Shown in pieces: positions 57,481 to 64,000 of a stretch of DNA of 64,000 bases (its first letter is position 1; each line of letters starts with the position of its first letter). The notes beneath the pieces were generated by a model, which was not told where the DNA came from, ran no database searches, and saw only the letters and a program-made list of their open reading frames with translations. Source of the DNA: Eutreptiella sp. 'Long Island Sound 2002' (taxonomy: Eukaryota; Euglenozoa; Euglenophyceae; Eutreptiales; Eutreptiaceae); assembly GCA_964036045.1 (NCBI GenBank), contig OZ038378.1, forward strand, positions 55,611,995 to 55,675,994. Direction: 5' to 3'. The position numbers and the translations under genes were made by a program.

Positions 57481-58606
57481 GAGACGGGGGTCGGGATTTA
57501 TGCTCTCCACTTTCTCGGAAACATCCTCCTCAGCGCGGAGGTTACTCTTCCCTTTATCCTGCTTTTTTATACGCCCCACCGTTTCGGGGGGCAACTCATC
57601 CTCCCAGTCCTGGCGTTCCTGGGCATAGTGGAGGGAGTATACCAGAGGGGTCTCAGGATTGGGGAGAGTCATCTCTTCATCATCCCCCTCGGACCAAATA
57701 GAGGTTTTCCAGGTCCTCTTGAGGAGGTCCAGGCGGGTCCGTCGCTCGATACCCTCAGCCTTAGCCCACAGGACCTGCTGTAGTTCCCGCACGTCATACC
57801 AAGAGACAGGTATGTTATTGGGTGAGGGTTCAGCGCCAGGTACCTGACCTGAGGGGCCATCAGTGGCCCTCATAGAGAACACGGCATGATCATTAGACCA
57901 ACCAGGGGCGGACGCGCCGAGATCCACCTCTTCCATGAGCAACTGCGCTAGGAAAGCGCTATGCTTCAGTGTCACAACCTCCGGGTCGACCGGGGGTATT
58001 ACACTGGCGATATCGCTCAGGCGGTCGTCAGCATCAGCCAGCGGAGTAGAGACTGCTGGTGTCTCCGGCTCATCGGGGCACTCACCACTCGTAGTGGTAA
58101 CCGAAGAGTACTCAGATCTCTTCTTGAGATCATGGAGGGTAAGGCCCTTGTTTTCGGCCATCAACTCCTTGAGTACAACCTGATCAAGGTCACTCACGGG
58201 CACGGGGTTCAGAGCACCATCTACGATGGATAGGAAACTGCCCCATTCACGGGCGGGCATGGTCTCCTGAGAGTCCTCAGGGACGTAGATGGGACTGTTG
58301 GGCAGTTCAGTCCTTCCCACGGTCATACGGTCCAAGAGGCGCCTCCAATAGGCGTGTTCACCTGTAGTACCCCAGTCGGGGGTGCACAGGACTACTCTCG
58401 CTCCTTCGAGGGCAATTTTGGTAATCACCTTGGCCAGCTGGGAGAAAGGGGGGTTTGCGTAGCACAACCCCATTGATTTCCAGTAAAAACGGTACGCACT
58501 GTTTAGGTTCCGCGAGCAGTAGAGCTGCATCAGATGCTGCTCTTTACTCGCGAACAGTTCTACCTGAATTTCATTGAGGTCCAGCTGCAGGGCGGCCAGT
58601 CCATTT
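57481..58606 (-). pseudogene. Element E extra domain: DIRS-type MT-like (NPPF) plus linker
   Basis: Between protease and RT the pol frame encodes about 370 extra residues. The first part reads VELFASKEQH, QLYCSRNLNSAYRFYWKSMG, then LCYANPPFSQLAKVITKIAL and GARVVLCTPDWG. NPPF is the motif IV signature of adenine-N6 methyltransferases. The whole pattern, with FAS..., W..., NPPFS and a following P-x-W, resembles the MT-like domain described in DIRS elements. No SAM-binding FxGxG motif is evident, so activity is doubtful. The rest is an acidic, Ser/Thr-rich linker ending near the RT. A one-base insertion at 58,604-58,606 separates it from the protease frame. Confidence 0.55.
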
Positions 58607-59340
58607 CCTCAACACTGGCCGCACCAACTGATAGTTCTCAGTTCTGTAAGACCGGTTCACGTAACGTAGACCGGATTCTTTTAGCCCTGACAGCTCCAGA
58701 GGGACAGAGTATAGGCCAGTGCCAAAATCGCAGTGAAGGGCGTAGGGACGTTGCAAGGACAGCAGCTTCACCTGGGGGTTGAAGCGCAGAAAATCCGTGC
58801 CAATGACAATGTCAAAGGCGTCGGTGTCAAGCACTTTGCAGTGCTGCGTCACCTCCTCATCGCCTAGACATACAGTCACATCAACCCCCCCCAGGGAATG
58901 GATGGTCCGACCATCCCCTACCCTTACGGCCACTGTTTTGGTTTTCCGGATCTTGGCTTGTTTTAGCAATCTGCGGGCCACGATTGAGAGCGTGGCGCCC
59001 CCGTCCAAGACCGCCTTGTAAACTTGATCACCTATTTTGAAGGTGATCCAGAAAACCAAATCTTCTTCCTCGGAGCCGCCCCCCTATTCCCCTTCAGGGA
59101 ATTTCACTTCAAAGCCCGCCGCCTGCATGCGCTTAGAGTGCCAGTTGAGGCGGCGCTTCTTGGCGTTCTCGTTTCCCTTGTCAGCGCCACCGGCGCTGGG
59201 GGTAGAGGGTACGGTTCGCTTCTCCCAAGGCTGCTCACCCTTGGGAGTGGGGCCTGTTTTTCCACCTGTGGGGGGTGCGGAGTTTCCTTGCCCTCCTCCA
59301 GGGTTACCTCCACCGGGAGTTCCCCCAGGGGGTACTGCCT
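58571..59340 (-). pseudogene. Element E aspartic protease
   Basis: Retropepsins cut the Gag-Pol polyprotein. The frame has WITFKIGDQVYKAVLDGGAT, VAVRVGDGRTIHSLGGVDVT and DAFDIVIGTDFLRFNPQVKL, the flap and hydrophobic-hydrophobic-G strands of a retropepsin-like fold. The active-site triplet reads D-G-G where D-S/T-G is usual. This may be a family variant or a lesion. A TAG at 59,084 lies just upstream, after a basic KKRRLNWHSKRM segment. A homopolymer shift at 59,341-59,350 separates it from gag. Confidence 0.75.
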
Positions 59341-60424
59341 CCCCCCCCCTTACCGGCGTTCTTACGCCGTTCTTCCTCGGCCTTCTTTAGCTTCTCGGAC
59401 TCGCGGCGTTTTATGTGGCACTCATCCTCGTAGTGCCTCCTCTTGCCGGAGTAGCCACACGTGATAGTGCAGCGGAAGTGGTCCTGGTGTTTGACCTCCT
59501 GACCATCCTTGGTCTTCTGCGTCTGCCGCAACTGGAGCATACAAGAGCTGCGTCCATCGCAGTTAGGGGCGTGACATGGTCCCCCCTTGTCGTCCGTAGG
59601 CTGGCAAAAAAAAAGATTGGGGCCCCTTTGCCTTTAGCGGGGGGGGTCTCCTTCATATGTTCCAGTTGCCCTCCCTTACCCTTCCCAGGGTTAGAGTGGG
59701 GTTGTGGGGACCTCCCCCCCTGAGGCTTTTCAGCAGGGGCCTCCCTAAGCAGATGTTTGCGCAGGTACTTATCCATGTCAGAGTCGTTTTCTCTCTCCAT
59801 GGCGAGTTCGATCAGAAGATCGACCAACTCATCGTAGGAATGAGTCCGGGATTTCCTCTCGGACGTCCCCTTACAATTCTCCCAAGTCCTGGGAGTAATT
59901 TTACCCACGAGCCACAGATGAGGCTCGGTAGGCCCGTATGAGGAGGGGTTCATCCTCCCCATTAGCTCCTCCAGCTGCGCCACGAACTCAGAAATACGGG
60001 CAGCTGTGGGGAACTCAGGAAGTGGGGGTAGTTCCTCTATCTCCGTACGGACACTCAGGTCCGTTTTGTAGACTGGGTACATTTGTTCCAGTCTTTTAAG
60101 GAAGTCTCCCCAACTGGAGCTCTTCCTGATGGCAGTTTTCACCTGCCGCTGAAGGAACCTTTTCTTGCACGACTTCTTGATGAGCGTGCACTTGGTCCGG
60201 ACATCAGTATGTTGCTGTTCGGTGAGGAGTAGAAACTCCGAAAACTCTTCGGCCCATTCGGGCAAGATTTTAGGATCGAACTCAGGGAGCTTGATCTGAA
60301 GGTTCGCTGTGGCGATGCCCTTCGTTCCCCGACCTGGTACACCAGTGTCACCTTTTCCACCTGAGGGGGGTGAGGGGTAGACAGTGGCAAGTGGTGCCAG
60401 TGCAGCCAGCCCATAGCCCTCCAT
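59304..60424 (-). pseudogene. Element E Gag capsid and zinc knuckle
   Basis: From ATG at 60,424 the frame encodes a proline/glycine-rich start, then a helical capsid-like region: LPEFDPKILPEWAEEFSEFL, KKRFLQRQVKTAIRKSS, RISEFVAQLEELMGRMNPSS and a SYDELVDLLIELAMERENDS segment. At a run of nine A (59,606-59,614; U9 in the RNA) the coding sense moves to another frame. That frame has CxxPNC and a knuckle-like C-x3-C-x7-H-x4-C (TCGYSGKRRHYEDECHIK), then a charged helix RRESEKLKKAEEERRK. Gag coats and packages the RNA. The shift could be a decay indel or a slippage site. Confidence 0.75.
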
Positions 60425-60431
60425 CTGAGCC

Positions 60432-61355
60432 TCAGTAGAATCCCCAATAGTGCATTACAGGAACAGTCCTCACACGAGGATGGAAAGGGCTTGGACAAGT
60501 GTCCAAGGGGGTGCTGCGGATCCCTCTGCAGCTTTTCACGACCCAGGTCAGCAGTTCAACACCCGGGGACATGGTCGAGGGGGGCTTCTTCAGTTCAGAC
60601 AGCCCCAGTTTAGCCTTGAGTGCTGCAGACAGTGCAATCAAATCTGGATCTTCATCCCGAGCCCCCAGAACCCGGGAAAGGAGTTCCACGGTCTCATCCA
60701 GACCGAGTTCAGGGGCATCCATACGTGAAGGTAAACCTTCTTCCTCGCGCACGGGCTCGGGGCACACCCCACGAGGCGAAGGTGGTCTTGGCTCCGAAGG
60801 TAACGACGGGGTAGGCTCTCTAGATATCCAGTCCACCTCCCATTCCGAGGAGTCATTGGACGTCGTGGCGGATGTTTCCCCATAAGGTGCTTCGAACCCC
60901 TCACCCCACGTGGTGCCGAACATGGGATACGCCTTCATCGGTTCTTTCTCCTGCTCCTTCCTTCCCGCTTTTCTCCAGGCTTTCACTTTGGCGGTGGTGA
61001 CCTTCTCCATCGCGGCCTGGGCTTCCTTAGCAGCTAAAGAATCAGGATCAGGGGCACCCTCAGAAGGAGGTAAGGAAGATACGACAGACAGGAGGGCAGC
61101 CGCCATCGGATCCCTCCCTTCAAGGCTTCTAAGGCGTTCCTGGGTTAACACAGGCGCCTCAGGGGCTTCTCTCATATATTTTTCCTCCGCCCCTCTTGCT
61201 TGGTGCTCTCCGCGCCAGCCAGTAGTGTCCACAACGACTGTATCATCTCTTCCGCTCAGCGACATAGCCCTGGAAGGTCCTGCTACAGGCCTCGCCGTTG
61301 GCTGGGACCTGATCGGCAGGGTCTTGGCGCTCAGTGTAACTGATGGACGTGACAT
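60432..61355 (-). CDS. Element E upstream ORF / Gag N-terminal region
   Basis: An uninterrupted 307-codon frame starts at ATG 61,355, about 60 bp after the PBS, and ends at a TGA at 60,432, seven bases before the next ATG. It is Pro/Ser/Glu/Ala-rich with charged helices (LTQERLRSLEGRDPMAAALL, KAWRKAGRKEQEKEPMK, DETVELLSRVLGARDEDPDL). There is no recognised domain. Its place makes it the N-terminal part of Gag or a separate leader ORF. The last codons may be a local frame artefact, since the main Gag frame continues next to them. Confidence 0.6.
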   Translation of the reverse strand: MSRPSVTLSAKTLPIRSQPTARPVAGPSRAMSLSGRDDTVVVDTTGWRGEHQARGAEEKYMREAPEAPVLTQERLRSLEGRDPMAAALLSVVSSLPPSEGAPDPDSLAAKEAQAAMEKVTTAKVKAWRKAGRKEQEKEPMKAYPMFGTTWGEGFEAPYGETSATTSNDSSEWEVDWISREPTPSLPSEPRPPSPRGVCPEPVREEEGLPSRMDAPELGLDETVELLSRVLGARDEDPDLIALSAALKAKLGLSELKKPPSTMSPGVELLTWVVKSCRGIRSTPLDTCPSPFHPRVRTVPVMHYWGFY

Positions 61356-61403
61356 TGCTCAAAACACTATGGATTTCTTGTGCTTTAGCTTGGCGAGGGT
61401 GTT

Positions 61404-61417
61404 GCACTCTGCTACCA
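61404..61417 (-). promoter_or_regulatory. tRNA primer-binding site of element E
   Basis: On the minus strand TGGTAGCAGAGTGC directly follows the 5' LTR. It differs at two positions in the first twelve from TGGTATCAGAGC, the common site for initiator Met-tRNA. Its first T overlaps the last LTR base. Confidence 0.8.
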
Positions 61418-62156
61418 GAAAGAGTTTCTGATGTCCCTTGCTTGCTGTTGATATGGAAAACCTTGATTGCTTTTCAAAAGATGTTTCCCCAAAACTGCAA
61501 AAAGGTAAAGTCCACGAACAAGGAACACCTTAAACAGGTTCAAAGTCAGAATTGTGATAGTATTCTTCCAAATCAAAGCATTGTAAGCAAAGAGGGGCTG
61601 CATATAGGCAAATGAGGAATCAAATATGCAACTCAAATGGTTTTATAAACAAAACAAATGATTTTATGTGAAACCTGGCATGACTCAGGCCTCCAAGATA
61701 GCACCAAGCACTTCATGTGCACTCTTTTGGATGAAATGGAGTTGGTTAGGAATCTGGGGCATAGGAGTTAGGCCAGACACAGGAAATGACTTGGTCAAGC
61801 AACTGAATTCAGAAACAGTTACAACCTGAACCACAATAAGTAGTAGAAACTTTTGAGTATAGGGGTACTGAGGTGGGAGACCACTAGGCTTAACCTACAA
61901 GGCCCAAGGCATGAAGTGCCTACTCTATTTCGTTATAACCTCCATGAGGGATGATACCTCCGCTCCTTTGAGTGGTAGGGATGAACTTCATGGGGGAGCT
62001 AGGGCTTTAACCCTAGTTGCTGAGAAAGTGTACTTAAAGCTTCATAAGAGAAACAAAAATGTTTAAGTGTTAGTCTCAGCACTTCCTTAGGCAAAAAGGG
62101 GGGCTGTAGGCTGGATCAAGTACCCAAGAAAGATATGGTAGTGGCTTTTTCTTACT
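61417..62156 (-). repeat. LTR of element E (5' LTR in minus orientation)
   Basis: 740 bp, partner of 49,500-50,251. In the minus sense it drives the element. It begins AGTAAG and ends TTTCT. A 12-bp segment near the middle is absent compared with the other copy. Confidence 0.93.
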
Positions 62157-62161
62157 CTCTT
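62157..62161. repeat. 5-bp target-site duplication of element E, right
   Basis: CTCTT, identical to 49,495-49,499, followed by host integrase sequence. Confidence 0.9.
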
Positions 62162-62360
62162 GGCATGCCGTATCCCCATGAGGGAACACATGGCCTTGAA
62201 CCAGCCGCCAGTGAACTGGGGTCTCGGGTCGCTGCAAATGGTGCGGGGGACGCGGAAGACGGTCAGCCAGTGACGAATCATCATGACTGTCACTTCCTTG
62301 GCGAACAAGCCCTTTTTGCGCACCGGGACGGCCACACCGTAGTCGCTGTGTGTAATGGGC
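62162..62360 (-). pseudogene. Element H integrase core, N-terminal half
   Basis: The minus strand reads HSDYGVAVPVRKKGLFAKEV, MIRHWLTVFRVPRTICSDPR, PQFTGGWFKAMCSLMGIRHA. ICSDPRPQF holds the second catalytic aspartate. The matching second half with the glutamate is at 48,648-49,499. Upstream of about 62,360 the homology to G1 stops, so H is truncated before its first catalytic aspartate. Confidence 0.8.
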
Positions 62361-64000
62361 ACATGCATGCACAGGGCAGGTGCACACACGCAGAGCAGGT
62401 ACAGCGCGCGCACAGAACATCAAAGCTGCGATTGGATTGTCTTTACACCTGTTTGATTGTTGTTCAATCAGAACTGTTGAATTAACGCGCCAGACATCAA
62501 TTGTCCTCCTGCAGACATTCATGTTAAGGAGATTACTTTCCGTTTGAAATGTATTCCGTGAATGACTTCAGTCCTGCTGCTCGCTTTGCTTTTTTGGGTT
62601 CATTGGGTACAGCCGTACTGATATGTCGAAAAAGGATTTTGCGGGCAGGCTGAAACCAATTACAAGACGGAAAGTCTCTGAAGTACATGGCCAGTGCGGT
62701 AGGAAAGACCGGACTGCTCCACGATCTCCGAGTTTTGGAAGTGCTTCTCAGAATGGCAGATGTACAACAGAGCACTGCTAAGCCATGGGGTTCCAGGAGT
62801 CATTCATGCCCTTACAGTGGACTGCATCTTGAGAAGCCGAGAGGAGATGTTTGACTGTTTGATTCCCTTGCACCGGGACGCTCCTGTCGGATACTGAGGC
62901 GTCGAGTGGCACTCCTGTGGGACGCTGAAGCCTCAAAAACACTCGTGTTGGACGCTGAAGTCTTCGGCGAGCCCGCAGCAGCCCAAATCGACGTGTCCCT
63001 AAGTTCAATGTGCCCAAAGAACTCGAATGTTCGTTCCCCAACTCGCCAAGACCTGTATTGAGTCACATCTAAGTGCTGATCGCTCTGTACGTCTTTTCCT
63101 GTCCAACAGGGCCTACCTCATGTTCGTCCAGCACCTCGGCGCGCTCATCTTCAACGCGCGCCCTATTGTGATTGTGTCTGTCTTCGACGCGTTGTTCTCC
63201 TTTGACACACTGGTACTCTTCGACGCGCGCCGGCAGTAGTCATTTGCGCGCGCCAGCTTTGGGTATCTTTGACGCGAGCCTGTAAGCTCTTGAGGTTGGT
63301 TGGCTTTTAAGGCTGCCTTGGTGGTTGTTTTTTCTTTTCTTTTTTCCTCAACCCAGTGCAACCCGCCCATCAATCACTACCATAAGATGAATGCTCCTAT
63401 CTACCTGTACCCTGTCCCAGGGTTTGGTTTGAATGTTATTTGATATTTAAGTCAGTTGTTGCCTTGTTTAGCTTCTTCTTTTTTTAATTGGGCCCTGTGT
63501 GGCTTGCTTGGCATCAAAGGTGTGCTTCGCCAGCCATTTCTTATTCAACTTGCACAACATCACACTGTTAGTCGCCCATCGTCAGTGCGCCAATGTCACT
63601 GTTGGGCATCACACTGTCAGTCGTCCTCCATCATCAGTGCACCAATGTCCACATTGTTTGCACCGCGCTCCTGCACTGCACGCCATCGTGAGGTGATAAT
63701 CTTTTGCTAGCCAGCTTGGCCGACAAAATCTTTCCTGTGGGTGACTCAGATGGATTTCGGGGAACTGGGCTTTGTTCAGCCCTCAGCAAACTTGTTTCTT
63801 TTTCCCAACCCCCCTCTTCAGCAGCACATAGTTCCTAGAGCTAGTGGTTAGAGTTTTTCTTGCTTAGTTTCCCCGGTCCTCCCCCAGTAGGGCAGGGCAG
63901 GAGACGGGAGGCGCTCAGGGCGCCGGTACTGTAATAGAGGTAGCCGTTCCAATGGGTGCAGGCCTGAGTGCTAGCATGCGTGTGCCGCTGTGTAGGCACT
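62361..64000. other. No gene; short GC-rich tandem repeats
   Basis: Short open frames only. GGACGCTGAAGCCTC-like units of about 36-40 bp occur at 62,865-62,975. CTTCGACGCGCG-like units occur at 63,140-63,290. A ~50-bp unit (CATCACACTGTTAGTCGCCC / CATCACACTGTCAGTCGTCC) occurs twice at 63,558-63,655. Confidence 0.5.

Larger units (their letters stand above)
49500..62156 (-). mobile_element. Element E: full-length Ty3/gypsy chromovirus LTR retrotransposon
   Basis: The 12,657-bp element has two LTRs, a 5-bp target duplication, a PBS at 61,404-61,417 and a PPT at 50,252. The order gag, protease, MT-like, RT, RNase H, integrase, chromodomain (61,355 to 54,296) is that of Ty3/gypsy chromoviruses, apart from the extra MT-like domain. 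It inserted into the integrase of element H. Later el3 inserted in its 3' non-coding region. At least eight frame or stop lesions make it non-autonomous. LTR divergence near 4% puts the insertion between el2 and el1 in relative age if rates are equal. Confidence 0.92.

Noticed and set aside
27473-59086. Stop-codon reassignment (many in-frame TGA and TAG in pol genes)
   Set aside because: The duplicated X1 copies show one stop (TAA) as a private change from CAA, frameshifts occur as well, and true terminal stops include TAA and TGA. Ordinary decay explains the stops.

Overview
The window looks like nuclear DNA of a eukaryote with a large, repeat-choked genome, most likely an alga or other protist. 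It contains decayed Helitron, hAT-like and Ty3/gypsy (chromovirus) elements, MITE-like foldbacks, tRNA-like pol III boxes, pyrimidine-tract splice acceptors and several minisatellites. There is no bacterial operon structure, rRNA, intact tRNA or CRISPR array. The pol family of the largest retroelement resembles, from memory and unchecked, polyproteins reported in dinoflagellates; the lineage cannot be fixed from this sequence alone. I see no convincing intact housekeeping gene.

Layout. 1-9,450: a decayed Helitron on the minus strand (cysteine N-terminus, Rep/HUH domain, PIF1 helicase), broken by a G-rich 679-bp terminal-inverted-repeat insertion at 5,137-5,815. 9,500-14,440: diverged repeats and two fibronectin-III-like fragments. 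14,978-22,605: four paralogous small cysteine-rich (CxxC...CxxC) gene fragments interleaved with A/T-rich foldbacks and 137-bp repeats. 22,740-24,420: a hAT-like transposase remnant. 24,425-27,470: A/T-rich, no gene, then two tRNA-like pol III units.

27,473-37,168: one dead Ty3/gypsy chromovirus pol (G1, minus strand) split by a 5.2-kb minisatellite element (el1). The element is bounded by two copies of the same 1,090 bp of pol. 37,354-43,504: a second minisatellite element (el2), bounded by 1.2-kb direct repeats of its own target. 44,236-47,283: a 2.7-kb block carrying a coiled-coil ORF between 160-bp direct repeats.

48,648-62,360: a third chromovirus pol (H), interrupted inside its integrase by a complete 12.66-kb LTR retrotransposon (E, 49,500-62,156). 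E has about 96% identical LTRs, a 5-bp target duplication, a PBS and a PPT. E itself carries a shorter inverted relative of el2 (el3) with an 8-bp target duplication. 62,361-64,000 holds only short repeats.

Most novel signal: el1, el2 and el3 form a family with a CCTA-repeat tail, variable 5' truncation and internal arrays of about 63-bp monomers. Their target duplications range from 8 bp to about 1.2 kb. This looks like target-primed insertion with very widely spaced nicks, or a duplication mechanism that mimics it. All domain assignments were made by eye; identities are hand estimates.
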